NCBI RefSeq assembly: GCF_008923245.1
Contig: NZ_WBOS01000002.1
Coordinates: 372,001 to 436,000 of the forward strand
Direction of reading: 5' to 3'
Source of the DNA: Cytobacillus depressus
Lineage (GTDB): Bacteria; Bacillota; Bacilli; Bacillales; Cytobacillaceae
Length of the DNA: 64,000 nucleotides
A program made the position numbers and the translations under genes. Under the pieces are notes generated by a model. The model did no database searches. It worked only from the letters and a program-made list of their open reading frames with translations, and was not told the origin of the DNA. Positions 36,017 to 46,668 of the stretch are shown in pieces; the stretch's first letter is position 1, and every line of letters begins with the position of its first letter.

Positions 36017-36031
36017 ATACTTCATTTTTAG

Positions 36032-36060
36032 AGGGCGGCTCCTATGACGCCGCCCTTATT
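36032..36060 (+). terminator. Terminator-like hairpin after spoVD
   Basis: AGGGCGGC / GCCGCCCT stem of eight bases, nine-base loop, then TATTCATCTTT; the T tract is weak, so read-through into murE is plausible. Confidence 0.65.
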
Positions 36061-36255
36061 CATCTTTAGGCGACAGCGATAGAGCCCTCTGAATTTCTGT
36101 ATTTATCTTTGCCCCAATTAAGGCGTTACCTCATTTTTAAAAACAAATAGCTAAAACTCAATTTTTCATGTAAAATGAAAATCGTTATGAATTTTGGCTG
36201 TTTAAAATTGCTTTAAGTCGTATGTATGTTAAGTTGAATGTAAGGGGATGACGAA

Positions 36256-37716
36256 ATGAAGTTACATACGCTATTGCATAATTTGCAGCCGTACATGGCA
36301 TATAGCGGGGAAAATCCAGACATCTCTTCAATCGAAAATGACAGTCGGAAAGTCCAAAGCGGCAGCTTGTTTATTTGTATAAAAGGCTTTACTGTTGATG
36401 GCCATAATTTTGCCGGGTCAGCTGTTCAAAATGGGGCAGCTGCCATTATTTCTGAAAAAGAAATGCAACTTCCAATTCCGGTCATTGTTGTGCGAAATTC
36501 TAGGCGTGCTATGGCGATTTTAGCAGATTCATTTTATCATCAGCCAAGTAAGAAGTTTCACTTAATTGGAATTACCGGGACGAATGGGAAAACGACAACA
36601 AGCCATTTAATTGAAAAAGTTCTTTCCGACTTTGGCAAGAAAACAGGGCTAATCGGTACAATGTACACAAAAATCGGTGATAAAAAATCAGAAGTCAAAA
36701 ATACAACCCCAGATTCTCTTACATTACAGCGAGTTTTCAATCAAATGGTCAATGAAGGTGTTCAGTCAACTGTCATGGAGGTCTCCTCACATGCTCTAGA
36801 TGAAGGCAGAATTCATGGCTGTGATTTTGACCTAGCCGTATTTACAAACTTGACTCAAGATCACCTTGATTATCATAAATCAATGGAAGAATATCGAAAT
36901 GCAAAAAGTCTTTTATTTTCGCAGCTTGGCAGTGCATACGGGCAAAACCCTCCAAAATTTGCTGTCCTTAATATTGACGATGAAGTAACTGATTATTATA
37001 TTAAAGCAACTGCTGCCCATGTTTTGACGTATGGGATTGATAAGCCAGCAGACTTACGGGCAATGAATATTCAAATGACAGCGGCAGGAACAGCTTTTGA
37101 ATTGCAATGCCCATATGGACTGTATAAAGTCTCAATTAAACTACTTGGCAAATTTAATGTCTATAATGCACTGGCTGCGATTGGAGCAGGAATCGCATTT
37201 GGAGTACCAATCGAAAATATTATTCAGTCTATTGAAGGAGTTAAAGGTGTTTCAGGGAGGTTTGAGACAGTTAATGCAGGCCAGGATTTCTCTGTCATTG
37301 TAGATTACGCTCATACACCAGACAGCTTGGAAAATGCCCTAAAGACTGTTGGGGAATTTGCGAAAGAGCGTGTCTTTGTGATTGTAGGCTGTGGCGGTGA
37401 CCGAGACCGTTCAAAAAGACCCCTTATGGCTCAAATTGCATGCCGATTTAGTACAGATGCTATATTCACATCTGATAATCCGCGAAGTGAAGATTTGCTT
37501 GATATTTTGCATGATATGGAAGAAGGCGTAAAAGGCCAGAAATATAAAGTAATTGCCAATAGAAAAGGAGCAATATACTATGCTGTTAACAATGCGGCTG
37601 AAGGGGATGTTATTTTAATTGCTGGTAAAGGACATGAAACATATCAGCTCATTGGAAATCAGGTTTTCGATTTTGATGACCGTTTAGTCGCAAAAGAGGC
37701 AATAGAGGAGCGATAA
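36256..37716 (+). CDS. murE: UDP-MurNAc-tripeptide synthetase MurE (m-DAP adding)
   Basis: 486 aa. Adds meso-diaminopimelate to UDP-MurNAc-L-Ala-D-Glu. N-domain ([27 protein letters not shown]), P-loop [45 protein letters not shown], and the C-terminal specificity box DNPRSED, which marks m-DAP rather than lysine. GGGGATGACGAA precedes the ATG. The next gene starts seven bases downstream and is a second, isolated Mur-ligase-like N-domain. Confidence 0.95.
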   Translation: MKLHTLLHNLQPYMAYSGENPDISSIENDSRKVQSGSLFICIKGFTVDGHNFAGSAVQNGAAAIISEKEMQLPIPVIVVRNSRRAMAILADSFYHQPSKKFHLIGITGTNGKTTTSHLIEKVLSDFGKKTGLIGTMYTKIGDKKSEVKNTTPDSLTLQRVFNQMVNEGVQSTVMEVSSHALDEGRIHGCDFDLAVFTNLTQDHLDYHKSMEEYRNAKSLLFSQLGSAYGQNPPKFAVLNIDDEVTDYYIKATAAHVLTYGIDKPADLRAMNIQMTAAGTAFELQCPYGLYKVSIKLLGKFNVYNALAAIGAGIAFGVPIENIIQSIEGVKGVSGRFETVNAGQDFSVIVDYAHTPDSLENALKTVGEFAKERVFVIVGCGGDRDRSKRPLMAQIACRFSTDAIFTSDNPRSEDLLDILHDMEEGVKGQKYKVIANRKGAIYYAVNNAAEGDVILIAGKGHETYQLIGNQVFDFDDRLVAKEAIEER

Positions 37717-37722
37717 TAAATA

Positions 37723-38181
37723 ATGTTTTTAACATATAATGATTTAGCGAATCTATTTCCGAAAGTAATAGGAATAAAGGATCCACATCTTCTTTTTCAT
37801 ACGGTCACGACCAATTCTAATATGCAGCAGTATAGAGGAGTGTTTATTCCTATCGGGGAAGAATCTGGTGAATTGAAAACTGCGATTGAAAATGGAGCAG
37901 TCGCTGTTCTGTGGCAAGAGGGGAAGGAAATTCCGCGATATACACCTAATCATTTTCCAATATTTTTAACAAATGACTTATTGAAAGGCTTAAAGGACAT
38001 GATGGAATTATATATAGAAAAAATTTCAAAAAATCATTTAGTAAAGAAAGATGGAACTAATTTCCTTTTTTCTAATGACATTATTCTTAAAGAAAACGAT
38101 GCTACATATGATATTGCATTGAAACTTGAAAAAATACGTGAGATTAAGCAGCTCCAAGATGGAAAGGAGGGAGCAAAATGA
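37723..38181 (+). CDS. Orphan Mur-ligase N-domain-like protein
   Basis: 152 aa with no ATPase or C-terminal ligase domain. Residues about 1-102 follow the UDP-binding N-domain pattern of MurE/Mur[75 protein letters not shown]. The usual DSR is TNSN and the GH(D/N)F segment is shortened. The last 50 residues are charged and unassigned. It lies between murE and mraY, where B. subtilis has no gene to my knowledge; its stop overlaps the mraY start by four bases, so it is translated with the pathway. Possibly a relic or a regulator that binds a UDP-MurNAc precursor; no function is proven. Confidence 0.7.
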   Translation: MFLTYNDLANLFPKVIGIKDPHLLFHTVTTNSNMQQYRGVFIPIGEESGELKTAIENGAVAVLWQEGKEIPRYTPNHFPIFLTNDLLKGLKDMMELYIEKISKNHLVKKDGTNFLFSNDIILKENDATYDIALKLEKIREIKQLQDGKEGAK

Positions 38182-39152
38182 TGGAGAGAGTTATATTTTT
38201 TACGATATTAATGGGTTTCTTAGTCACAGTATTACTTTCTCCCATTTTTATTCCCTTCTTAAGAAGATTAAAATTTGGGCAAAGCATTAGAGAGGAAGGG
38301 CCAAAATCCCATTTAAAGAAAACTGGTACACCTACAATGGGCGGAATTATGATCCTTTTTTCTGTTGTTATAACGACACTTGTGATGACTGGAAAATTCT
38401 CCGAACCAACGATAAAAACTTATTTGCTATTATTAGTAACAATAGGGTTTGGGCTGCTTGGTTTTCTTGATGACTTTATTAAAGTTGCTATGAAGAGAAA
38501 CCTTGGATTGACATCAAAGCAAAAGCTATTAGGACAAATCATCATCTCGGTTATTTTTTATTTTGTTTTACAGCAAAATGATTTTTCAACAGTCATTCAT
38601 ATACCGTTAACAAATCTTTCCTATGATTTAGGATGGATGTATGTATTATTTATCATTTTTTGGCTAGTTGGATTTTCCAATGCGGTGAACATTACAGATG
38701 GGCTTGATGGGCTATCATCTGGTACTACTGCCATTGCCTTTGGCGCATTTGCTGTTTTGGCATGGAGTTTATCACAATTTGAAATTGCGATTTTCGCTGT
38801 CGCTGTAGCCGGTGCAGTTCTTGGATTTTTAGTTTTTAATGCTCATCCTGCCAAAGTATTTATGGGTGATACCGGATCACTAGCATTAGGTGGAGCAATT
38901 GCTGCCATTGCAATTTTAACGAAGCTTGAAATCATTTTAATAATCATAGGCGGCGTGTTTGTTATTGAAACGTTATCGGTTATTTTACAAGTTATTTCAT
39001 TTAAAACAACAGGGAAAAGGATTTTTAGAATGAGTCCTTTGCATCATCACTATGAATTGGCCGGTTGGTCAGAGTGGAGAGTCGTCGTAACTTTTTGGGC
39101 GGTAGGTTTATTATGCGCAATTCTTGGAATTTATATTGAGGTGTGGATGTAA
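38178..39152 (+). CDS. mraY: Phospho-N-acetylmuramoyl-pentapeptide transferase
   Basis: 324 aa membrane enzyme making lipid I from UDP-MurNAc-pentapeptide and undecaprenyl phosphate. Ten hydrophobic helices are apparent. Catalytic Asp residues show in FLDDFIKV (DD) and NITDGLDGL; the uridine-binding HHHYEL lies near the C-terminus. AAGGAGGGAG precedes ATG 38178, which also matches the family N-terminus. Overlaps the previous stop (ATGA) and is followed by murD without a gap. Confidence 0.95.
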   Translation: MMERVIFFTILMGFLVTVLLSPIFIPFLRRLKFGQSIREEGPKSHLKKTGTPTMGGIMILFSVVITTLVMTGKFSEPTIKTYLLLLVTIGFGLLGFLDDFIKVAMKRNLGLTSKQKLLGQIIISVIFYFVLQQNDFSTVIHIPLTNLSYDLGWMYVLFIIFWLVGFSNAVNITDGLDGLSSGTTAIAFGAFAVLAWSLSQFEIAIFAVAVAGAVLGFLVFNAHPAKVFMGDTGSLALGGAIAAIAILTKLEIILIIIGGVFVIETLSVILQVISFKTTGKRIFRMSPLHHHYELAGWSEWRVVVTFWAVGLLCAILGIYIEVWM

Positions 39153-40505
39153 TTGAAACAGATCAATCACTTTCGTCATAAAAAAATATTAGTATTAGGA
39201 TTGGCAAAAAGCGGGGTTGCTGCGGCATCTCTTTTACATAAACTTGGTGCATTTGTGACTGTCAATGATTTCAAGCCTCTTTCTGAAAATCTCGAAGCAC
39301 AGCATCTTCTTGAAAAGGGGATTACTGTGATTTGCGGGGAGCACCCTCTAGGACTTCTTGAAGAGGGATTTGAATTAATCGTAAAAAACCCAGGGATTCC
39401 ATATACTAATCCATTGGTAAAAGGGGCACTTGAAAGAGGCATTCCTGTTATTACTGAAGTGGAGCTTGCTTATCTGATTTCAGAAGCTCCTTTTATTGCA
39501 ATTACAGGAACAAATGGGAAAACGACGACAACTACGCTCGTTTATGAGATGTTAAAAGCGGGGCAAAAGCTGCCATTAATTGCGGGGAATATAGGAACAG
39601 TTGCATCCGAGGTGGCACAAGAGGCATCAAATGAAAATACAATTGTCATCGAGCTTTCTTCGTTTCAATTGATGGGAATTGGCGAATTTAATCCAAAAAT
39701 TGCAATCTTAACAAATTTATACGATGCCCATCTTGATTATCATGGAACAAGAAAAGATTATGTTCAAGCGAAAGCAAATATTACTAAAAATCAAACAGAA
39801 CATGAATTTTTTGTTGTTAATGCTGATCAAGATGATGTGATGAAGGTTGCTGCTGGATCTAATGCAAAAATAATCCCTTTTTCCACTAAAAAAATTCTAG
39901 ATGCCGGTGCATATATAAACAATGGCTGGATTTATTTTAATGATGAAAAAATCATGGAAACAAAGGATATTGCTTTGCCAGGAATGCATAACTTAGAAAA
40001 TATTCTTTCCGCCGTTGCGGCTGCCAAATTATCATCTGTAGATAATGAGGCGATATATCAGGTGCTTCATACATTTAATGGTGTCAAGCATCGACTGCAG
40101 TTCATACTGGAGCATGATGGAAGGAAATTTTATAATGATTCGAAGGCAACGAATATTTTGGCTACTCAAAATGCCATTTCTGCCTTTGAAGAACCTATTG
40201 TTCTTCTTGCGGGCGGATTGGACCGCGGGAATGAATTTGACGAATTAATTCCGTATTTTAAAAACGTAAAGGCAGTTGTTACATTTGGGCAGACTGCTCC
40301 AAAAATTGAACGGGCAGCTGTACAGGCAGGAATAAAAACGATTAAGCATGTCGATAATGTGGAAAAAGCCGTTCCTTTAGCCTATCAGTTATCTGAGCAA
40401 GGTGATGTCATTTTATTGTCACCAGCTTGTGCAAGCTGGGATCAATACAAAACTTTTGAGGTTAGGGGAGACATTTTTATACAAGCGGTGCATATGCTTA
40501 AGTGA
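39153..40505 (+). CDS. murD: UDP-MurNAc-L-alanine:D-glutamate ligase
   Basis: 450 aa. Adds D-glutamate to UDP-MurNAc-L-Ala. Rossmann-like N-domain ([24 protein letters not shown]), P-loop [39 protein letters not shown], and C-terminal NDSKATN and [22 protein letters not shown], which is diagnostic of MurD. Starts at TTG 39153, eight bases after GAGGTG and directly after the mraY stop. Confidence 0.95.
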   Translation: MKQINHFRHKKILVLGLAKSGVAAASLLHKLGAFVTVNDFKPLSENLEAQHLLEKGITVICGEHPLGLLEEGFELIVKNPGIPYTNPLVKGALERGIPVITEVELAYLISEAPFIAITGTNGKTTTTTLVYEMLKAGQKLPLIAGNIGTVASEVAQEASNENTIVIELSSFQLMGIGEFNPKIAILTNLYDAHLDYHGTRKDYVQAKANITKNQTEHEFFVVNADQDDVMKVAAGSNAKIIPFSTKKILDAGAYINNGWIYFNDEKIMETKDIALPGMHNLENILSAVAAAKLSSVDNEAIYQVLHTFNGVKHRLQFILEHDGRKFYNDSKATNILATQNAISAFEEPIVLLAGGLDRGNEFDELIPYFKNVKAVVTFGQTAPKIERAAVQAGIKTIKHVDNVEKAVPLAYQLSEQGDVILLSPACASWDQYKTFEVRGDIFIQAVHMLK

Positions 40506-40611
40506 GGGCTTGTTCGCTTTAGTTAATTAACATCACGGGAGTCATCCAGCGGAAGAAGTGCAGGTTATATGTTCTTTTATAAGCCCTAAAACTTGCATTC
40601 GAGGTGTTTTC

Positions 40612-41715
40612 GTGTTACCAACAAAAAGAACGACTCCCGATTTAATTTTACTTATTGTTACGCTAACATTGCTTGCAGTCGGTTTAACGATGGTATATAG
40701 TGCAAGCGCAATATGGGCAGACTATAAATTTAATGATTCATTTTTCTTTGCTAAGCGGCAATTGCTCTTTGCAGTCGTGGGAATTATTGCGATGATTTTT
40801 ATTATGAATGTCGACTATTGGACATGGAGATCTTCGGCAAAAATAATCGTGATTATCTGTTTTGTCTTATTACTTTTAGTACTTATTCCAGGAATCGGAA
40901 ATGTTCGGAATGGATCTAGAAGCTGGATTGGAGTAGGTGCATTTTCGATTCAGCCTTCTGAATTTATGAAGCTGGCGATGATTGCTTTCCTTGCTAAATT
41001 TTTATCTGATCGGCAAAAGCTAATTACCTCCTTTACGAAAGGGCTCGTGCCGGCATTAGGTATTGTATTCCTAGCCTTTGGATTAATTATGCTGCAACCG
41101 GATCTTGGAACAGGGACCGTCATGGTCGGTACTTGTCTTGTCATGATATTTATCGCAGGCGGAAGAATTAGCCATTTTATTGGTTTAGGTTTGCTAGGAT
41201 TAACAGGATTTGTTGCATTAGTGTTATCTGCTCCTTATCGGATTAAACGAATTACCTCTTTTTTAGATCCGTGGGAAGATCCTTTAGGAAGCGGCTTCCA
41301 AATTATCCAGTCACTATATGCAATTGGACCCGGTGGCTTATTCGGACTAGGGCTTGGTCAAAGCAGACAGAAATTTTTCTATTTGCCTGAACCACAAACA
41401 GACTTCATATTTGCCATTCTTTCAGAAGAGCTTGGATTTATTGGCGGATCCTTCGTAATTTTATTATTTTCTCTTTTATTATGGAGAGGCATAAGAATTG
41501 CCATCGGAGCTCCAGATTTATTTGGCAGTTTCTTGGCCGTCGGAATTATTGCGATGATAGCCATTCAAGTGATGATCAATATCGGTGTTGTTATCGGACT
41601 TATGCCAGTCACAGGAATTACCCTTCCATTCCTAAGCTACGGAGGATCGTCTTTAACACTAATGCTTATAGCAATTGGGGTATTATTAAATATAAGCAGA
41701 TATTCCCGATACTAA
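40612..41715 (+). CDS. spoVE: Stage V sporulation protein E (SpoVE, SEDS family)
   Basis: 367 aa SEDS-type polytopic protein, the glycan polymerase partner of SpoVD in cortex synthesis. Features: TPDLILLIVTLTLLAVGLTMVYSASA, RNGSRSWIGVGAFSIQPSEFMKL, QPDLGTGTVMVG, WEDPLGSGFQIIQSLYAIGPGG, FIFAILSEELGFIGG and PVTGITLPFLSYGGSSL. Very close to B. subtilis SpoVE in recalled sequence rather than FtsW or RodA. Start at GTG 40612, five bases after GAGGTG; upstream extension to 40558 is not supported. Confidence 0.92.
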   Translation: MLPTKRTTPDLILLIVTLTLLAVGLTMVYSASAIWADYKFNDSFFFAKRQLLFAVVGIIAMIFIMNVDYWTWRSSAKIIVIICFVLLLLVLIPGIGNVRNGSRSWIGVGAFSIQPSEFMKLAMIAFLAKFLSDRQKLITSFTKGLVPALGIVFLAFGLIMLQPDLGTGTVMVGTCLVMIFIAGGRISHFIGLGLLGLTGFVALVLSAPYRIKRITSFLDPWEDPLGSGFQIIQSLYAIGPGGLFGLGLGQSRQKFFYLPEPQTDFIFAILSEELGFIGGSFVILLFSLLLWRGIRIAIGAPDLFGSFLAVGIIAMIAIQVMINIGVVIGLMPVTGITLPFLSYGGSSLTLMLIAIGVLLNISRYSRY

Positions 41716-41723
41716 CTTTTTTT

Positions 41724-41749
41724 GACCCTGCTTGCCAGGGTTTCTTTTT
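41724..41749 (+). terminator. Terminator after spoVE
   Basis: ACCCTG / CAGGGT stem with a five-base loop, then TTCTTTTTG. Confidence 0.78.
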
Positions 41750-41797
41750 GTTTTAAAAATAGGTTGTGTTAAATAAAATTGTTGAATTGTTTATTTG

Positions 41798-41822
41798 TTG
41801 TTGATTTGAGTGGAATTCAACA
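41798..41822. repeat. Degenerate family C remnant
   Basis: TGTTGATTTGAGTGG followed by AATTCAACA: the two ends of family C joined, with a few substitutions compared with 22611-22634. It lies in the 299-base gap before murG, which otherwise shows only the spoVE terminator and A+T-rich sequence. Confidence 0.45.
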
Positions 41823-42014
41823 GGTAAGTATACCCATTAAAAATGTTACGAAGAGATAAAAATGAATATAATCAACAAATTTTTATTACAATTACATGTC
41901 ATTATGCTCACTCGTTCTAAACTTGGGTTTTTATATAGTAGAATAGGGTTTAGTGTATGGGAAAATCTCATGTATGAATATAAAAAATGAAAACACTCTG
42001 CTTGAGGTGAGAAC

Positions 42015-43121
42015 ATGAAAATAGTAGTTAGCGGCGGCGGAACTGGAGGTCATATCTATCCGGCTTTAGCGCTTATTCGAGAAATTCAAAAGGATACGAA
42101 GGATGCAGAGTTTTTATATATTGGAACGGAAAAAGGATTAGAAAGTAAACTTGTAACGAGAGAAAATATTCCATTTAAATCAATACATATTACAGGGTTT
42201 AAAAGAAAGATTTCAATTGAAAATGTAAAAACAATCTTGCGTTTTTTTAAAGGTGTCAGAGATAGTAAAAAAATGCTAAAGGATTTTAAAGCAGACGTTG
42301 TCATTGGAACGGGCGGGTATGTGTGCGGACCGGTCGTTTATGCGGCAGCAAAGCTCGGAATTCCGACGATTATCCATGAACAAAATAGTGTCCCAGGATT
42401 AACGAATAAATTCCTAAGCAAATATGTAGATAAGATTGCTGTCTGTTTTGATGAAGCGAAAAAGTTTTTTCCGCAAGAAAAGGTTGTATTAACAGGGAAT
42501 CCCCGAGCTTCTGAAGTGCTTGGTAACGATGGAATTAAAGGAAGGCTATCTGTCGGCTTAAAAACTAATTTACCAGTTGTTTTAATCGTTGGCGGGAGCA
42601 GGGGGGCCAGACCGATAAATGAAGCAGTTTTAAAATCCTTAACTGAACTAGGCAGGAAGCCATATCAAGTATTGTATGTAACAGGGGATGTTCATTTTGA
42701 GGAAGTTCAAAAAGAAGTGGAGTTAATTGGAAATCCCGAAAATGTCATCATAAAGCCCTTTATTCACAATATGCCGGAAATTTTAGCCGGAACCGATTTA
42801 ACGATTGCAAGAGCTGGTGCAACTACATTGGCTGAACTGACATCTCTTGGGATACCGAGCATTTTAATCCCGAGTCCATATGTAACGAACAACCATCAAG
42901 AAAAAAATGCCCGTTCATTAAGCGATCACGGTGCGGCGGAGCTTTTATTAGAAAAAGAACTGACAGGTAAAAAATTAATTGAGCATATGGATCAAATATT
43001 AATGGATGATTTGAAATTAAATGAAATGAAAAAAGCAGCGAAAAAGTTAGGCATCCCTGATGCAGCAAATAGGCTTTATCATTTAATGGAAAAACTTGTA
43101 AATTCAATAGGGAGCAAGTAG
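42015..43121 (+). CDS. murG: UDP-GlcNAc:lipid I N-acetylglucosaminyltransferase
   Basis: 368 aa GT-B glycosyltransferase converting lipid I to lipid II at the inner face of the membrane. Seen: N-terminal glycine-rich [54 protein letters not shown], second G-loop [14 protein letters not shown], and the UDP-GlcNAc site [42 protein letters not shown] precedes the ATG. Confidence 0.96.
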   Translation: MKIVVSGGGTGGHIYPALALIREIQKDTKDAEFLYIGTEKGLESKLVTRENIPFKSIHITGFKRKISIENVKTILRFFKGVRDSKKMLKDFKADVVIGTGGYVCGPVVYAAAKLGIPTIIHEQNSVPGLTNKFLSKYVDKIAVCFDEAKKFFPQEKVVLTGNPRASEVLGNDGIKGRLSVGLKTNLPVVLIVGGSRGARPINEAVLKSLTELGRKPYQVLYVTGDVHFEEVQKEVELIGNPENVIIKPFIHNMPEILAGTDLTIARAGATTLAELTSLGIPSILIPSPYVTNNHQEKNARSLSDHGAAELLLEKELTGKKLIEHMDQILMDDLKLNEMKKAAKKLGIPDAANRLYHLMEKLVNSIGSK

Positions 43122-43188
43122 CCCAATTATTTTAATTGCATAATATATTAGATCAATTCTTCATTTCAGATGAGAAAGGGAGGTTTAT

Positions 43189-44097
43189 ATGAACGAATTG
43201 ATGAACAAACTTCGAGAAGCAAATATTGGAAAAATAAAAGAAAATGAACCGTTAGCGAACCATACAACGATGAAAATAGGCGGTCCGGCTGATTTGTTTA
43301 TTGAGCCTTCATCCGTTGAAAATATTATTAAAACGATCGAGATTTTACATGAATATCAAGTAGAATGGACTGCTATTGGCAGAGGTTCCAACTTATTAAT
43401 TTCCGACTCAGGCATAGCGGGTGCGGTTATAAAGCTTGGCGCAGGTCTCGCTCATATGGAATTAAACGGATCGGAACTATTAGTTGGTGGAGGCTATTCA
43501 CTCGTTAGTCTTTCAACACAAATAAGCAGAAAGGGACTATCGGGTCTCGAGTTTGCAAGTGGTATACCGGGATCAGTCGGTGGAGCAGTTTATATGAATG
43601 CCGGTGCTCACGGATCGGATATCTCCAACATTTTAAAGAAAGCCCATATTCTATTTGCAGATGGAAAAGTGGAGTGGCTCTCAAAAGAGGAAATGGAATT
43701 CTCTTATAGGACTTCTGTTTTGCAGAATAAACGTCCTGGAATTGTGATCGAAGCCGCATTTCAATTGCAAGCTGGTGACAAAGATATTATTTTTGCTGAG
43801 ATGCAAAAAAATAAAGAGTATCGGAAAGAAACGCAGCCATGGAATTTCCCTTGTGCTGGCAGTATCTTTAGGAATCCGCTTCCGAATTATGCAGGGCGTC
43901 TTATTGAAGATGCTGGCCTAAAAGGCTTTTCAATTGGCGGAGCTAAAGTATCAGATATGCATGGAAACTTCATAGTCAATACTGGAAACGCAAAAGCTGC
44001 AGATGTATTGGCACTCATTCAGCATATAAAAGATACTATTTATGACAAATATACTATTAAAATAGAAACTGAAGTGGAAATAATCGGTCGAAAGTAA
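43189..44097 (+). CDS. murB: UDP-N-acetylenolpyruvoylglucosamine reductase
   Basis: 302 aa FAD enzyme reducing UDP-GlcNAc-enolpyruvate to UDP-MurNAc. [62 protein letters not shown] (FAD site), catalytic Ser in CAGSIFRNP and the final Glu region of type IIb enzymes. Length fits type IIb MurB without the extra domain. GGGAGGTTTAT precedes the ATG. Confidence 0.96.
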   Translation: MNELMNKLREANIGKIKENEPLANHTTMKIGGPADLFIEPSSVENIIKTIEILHEYQVEWTAIGRGSNLLISDSGIAGAVIKLGAGLAHMELNGSELLVGGGYSLVSLSTQISRKGLSGLEFASGIPGSVGGAVYMNAGAHGSDISNILKKAHILFADGKVEWLSKEEMEFSYRTSVLQNKRPGIVIEAAFQLQAGDKDIIFAEMQKNKEYRKETQPWNFPCAGSIFRNPLPNYAGRLIEDAGLKGFSIGGAKVSDMHGNFIVNTGNAKAADVLALIQHIKDTIYDKYTIKIETEVEIIGRK

Positions 44098-44129
44098 TAG
44101 GAAATACAACTTAAATACTTTGTGGTTTG

Positions 44130-44290
44130 TGTTATAATTATTCTCTAGGACTATGGTCCATAAAAAAGACAATAATTAGCACTTTTCATAATAAATGTGA
44201 GATGTATGCAGTGATTGCTCAGATGACCTTCAATTCTGCATTAACTCATAATAATGAATGACGGCATGTCTATTCATGCCGTTGTTTTTA
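44130..44290 (+). ncRNA. Candidate small RNA between murB and divIB
   Basis: The 300-base gap holds an extended -10 promoter, TGTTATAAT (44130-44138), and 120 bases later a good intrinsic terminator, giving a possible transcript of about 145 nt from near 44145. A GGAC-TATG-GTCC hairpin lies at its 5' end. No convincing reading frame is inside; a 19-codon frame (MYAVIAQMTFNSALTHNNE) has no proper ribosome site. It could instead be only a leader or the 3' region of murB. Confidence 0.4.
44261..44290 (+). terminator. Intrinsic terminator upstream of divIB
   Basis: Perfect eight-base stem ACGGCATG / CATGCCGT, six-base loop, then TGTTTTTAT. Confidence 0.85.
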
Positions 44291-44397
44291 TCGATTTTTA
44301 GATGAAAAATAAAATGAGAATAGAGTGGGAGATGGGACAAGCTCCCTTTTATTAGTGAAATTTTTAACATTGGAGCTTTTTAAATGAGGTGAATGAA

Positions 44398-45189
44398 ATG
44401 GAAAAAGGGAAGGTTGTTTCTATTGAGGATCGAATTCCGAAACTTAAACAACAAAGGCGAAAAAAAGCTAATAGAAGACTTGTTTTTTTGCTGCTTTTAT
44501 TTTTCACGCTTATTTCATTTATCATTTATTTCCAATCACCATTAAGTCATGTGAAAAATATAGCAATTAAGGGGAACTTTACATACAATTCTGAGGAATT
44601 AATTGCTCTATCAGCGCTTTCCGAAAAAATGAATATTTGGAAAGTTGAAGAAAAGGTGATTAAAGAAAAACTAGAAAAGCTTCCAGAGATAAAATCTGCA
44701 AAGGTAAAAACAATATTGCCGAATACCGTAGAAATTGAAATAAATGAATACAAACGAATTGCCTATATTATGAAAGGGAAAAGCTATTTGCCAGTTCTTG
44801 AAAATGGGGGAATTTTACAACAAGGGAAAACGGCAGAGATCCCCGCTATTGCTCCTATTCTAATTGGGTTTTCTGAAGGAAATGAATTAAATAAAATGAT
44901 TAAAGAGCTAGAAAAGCTCCCGGAAATGGTTTTGAATTCTATTTCGGAAATCCATCATTCACCGAAAAAAACAGACCCATATCATTTGACGCTGTACATG
45001 AATGATGGATTTGAGGTTAGTGCAACGGTCAAAAGTTTTTCTGCAAAAATGTCGCATTATCCTTCTATTATTAGCCAATTAAATCCTGATAAAAAAGGAG
45101 TTATTGATTTGGAAGTCGGCTCTTATTTTAAAGCTTATGAAGAAGAGGGAGCTGAACAGTTTGAGGAAGAAGCTGAAGGTAACGGGTAA
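44398..45189 (+). CDS. divIB: Cell division protein DivIB (FtsQ)
   Basis: 263 aa bitopic divisome protein. Basic cytoplasmic N-terminus, membrane helix (RLVFLLLLFFTLISFIIYF, about 27-45), POTRA domain (about 47-117, LSHVKNIAIKGNFTYNSEELIALSALSEKMNIWKV), beta domain, and an acidic tail (EEEGAEQFEEEAEG). Start ATG 44398 is five bases after GAGGTGA; a GTG at 44389 lies on that site. ylxW begins within its last 29 bases in another frame. Confidence 0.92.
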   Translation: MEKGKVVSIEDRIPKLKQQRRKKANRRLVFLLLLFFTLISFIIYFQSPLSHVKNIAIKGNFTYNSEELIALSALSEKMNIWKVEEKVIKEKLEKLPEIKSAKVKTILPNTVEIEINEYKRIAYIMKGKSYLPVLENGGILQQGKTAEIPAIAPILIGFSEGNELNKMIKELEKLPEMVLNSISEIHHSPKKTDPYHLTLYMNDGFEVSATVKSFSAKMSHYPSIISQLNPDKKGVIDLEVGSYFKAYEEEGAEQFEEEAEGNG

Positions 45190-45868
45190 CCATGTTGTAT
45201 TTTCTTTAGTTTTTCTTGTTTTAGGATACATCATCGCTTTTTCATATCATTTAACGCAAAGTGATGCTGAAAAAGCAGCAATAACTGGAAAACAGTGGGA
45301 AAGAGATATAGAACTTCGTAATCAATTAGTTGGACTAGAAGAAAAAAATCGTGCATTACAAAAGGAAGTGTATGAAAAACAAGAAAGAGTCCGTGAGATT
45401 GAGAAGGAAATGTCTCAAGAAGCTCAAGTTTACTTTAACTTGGCTGAAGATGCCGAAAAATATCGCATGTATTTAGGTAAAGTTAAAGTAAAAGGGCAAG
45501 GTGTGGAAGTCACACTTTCAGATGGTGATTATAACCCTAATGAAGTGAATGTTAATAATTACATTGTTCATGAGCATCATGTGTTTAAAGTTATTAATGA
45601 GTTATATATATCTGGTGCGCAAGCCATTGCCATCAACGGACAAAGGCTATCCCATAACTCCTATATTCTATGTAACGGACCCGTTATAGAAATTGACGGC
45701 TACCAGCATCCTGCGCCATTCGTTATTAGTGCTATCGGGGATACAGATGTATTAGCCTCTGCACTGAATTTAACGGGAGGGGTTAAGGACTCATTAGTTA
45801 ATGAGAATATCCAGTTCACACTTGAAAAAAAAGCTGAGATCATGATGGAACCTTTATTAGGAAGCTAA
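45161..45868 (+). CDS. ylxW: DUF881 protein YlxW
   Basis: 235 aa. N-terminal membrane helix (HVVFSLVFLVLGYIIAFSY), coiled coil (LRNQLVGLEEKNRALQKEVYEKQERVREIEKEMS), then the DUF881 domain (GVEVTLSDGDYNPNEVNVNNYIVHEHHVFKVINELYISGAQAIAINGQRLS). Function unknown; envelope location inferred. Start at TTG 45161, eight bases after GAGGGAG, overlapping the divIB 3' end by 29 bases; the frame reaches back to 45104 without a ribosome site. Confidence 0.82.
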   Translation: MRKKLKVTGNHVVFSLVFLVLGYIIAFSYHLTQSDAEKAAITGKQWERDIELRNQLVGLEEKNRALQKEVYEKQERVREIEKEMSQEAQVYFNLAEDAEKYRMYLGKVKVKGQGVEVTLSDGDYNPNEVNVNNYIVHEHHVFKVINELYISGAQAIAINGQRLSHNSYILCNGPVIEIDGYQHPAPFVISAIGDTDVLASALNLTGGVKDSLVNENIQFTLEKKAEIMMEPLLGS

Positions 45869-45933
45869 TCATTAGCCTATTTTCCCAAAATCGTCCACAA
45901 TTTATAAGAGTAAGGAAAGTAAGGTGGAAAAAG

Positions 45934-46668
45934 GTGGACAAATTCAAAAAAAACATCACTTTTACATTAATAACAATTGTCATTGGTTTTATGGTTGCTA
46001 TTCAATTTCGAACGGTAAAGGAGCCAGTTGTGCGAGACACTCGTGATACTTGGCAAATAAGAGAAGATATTATGAAGGAAAATGAGCTTCAAGGTAAACT
46101 AATTAGTGAAGTGCGTTCCAATGAAGAAAAGATCGCTAAGTATGAAACAGAACTTAAAGAAAGCAAAGAAAAGCTTTTGCGGGAAACACTTGAGGAGCTA
46201 AAAGCAGAAGCGGGGCTAACAGAGGTTACGGGAAACGGAATCATATTAATGATCGAGCCCGTTTACGAAGAACTATTAATTGGAACACCTATTTCAAGCG
46301 TTTCTCCTGATTTATTGAAAAGACTTGTCAATGAACTGAATATGTATGATGCCAAGTACATCTCAATCGACAACCAAAGGTTAATTAATACGACGGTCAT
46401 AAGAGATATAAACGGGGAAACAAAAATTGACGGTCATTCATTAAATCGATTGCCGATCGAAATTAAAGTAATTGCTGAAAACTCTAAGGCAGCAGATAAG
46501 CTTTTTAAAAGAATGCAGGTTTCTAAATCCACTGATGAGTTTTTTATTGATAATTTACGAGTCAAAGTAATGGAGCCAACGGGGATGATTACGATACCTG
46601 CCTATGAAAATACAATTCGAATAAGGGATATGGAGCCTGTAAACTCTGACAAAGGAGGCAAATCATAA
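45934..46668 (+). CDS. ylxX: DUF881 protein YlxX
   Basis: 244 aa, second DUF881 protein in tandem. Same plan as YlxW: membrane helix (FTLITIVIGFMVAIQF), coiled coil (ELQGKLISEVRSNEEKIAKYETELKESKEKLLRETLEELKAEAG), DUF881 domain with GNGIILMIEP, LVNELNMYDAKYISIDNQRLINTTVIRDING and IEIKVIAENSKAADKLFKRM. GTG 45934 with AAGGTGG six bases upstream. Its stop overlaps the sbp start by one base. Probably arose by duplication with ylxW. Confidence 0.82.
   Translation: MDKFKKNITFTLITIVIGFMVAIQFRTVKEPVVRDTRDTWQIREDIMKENELQGKLISEVRSNEEKIAKYETELKESKEKLLRETLEELKAEAGLTEVTGNGIILMIEPVYEELLIGTPISSVSPDLLKRLVNELNMYDAKYISIDNQRLINTTVIRDINGETKIDGHSLNRLPIEIKVIAENSKAADKLFKRMQVSKSTDEFFIDNLRVKVMEPTGMITIPAYENTIRIRDMEPVNSDKGGKS

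Noticed and set aside
44207..44266. 19-codon frame MYAVIAQMTFNSALTHNNE inside the candidate RNA
   Set aside because: No proper ribosome site and the frame runs into the terminator hairpin.
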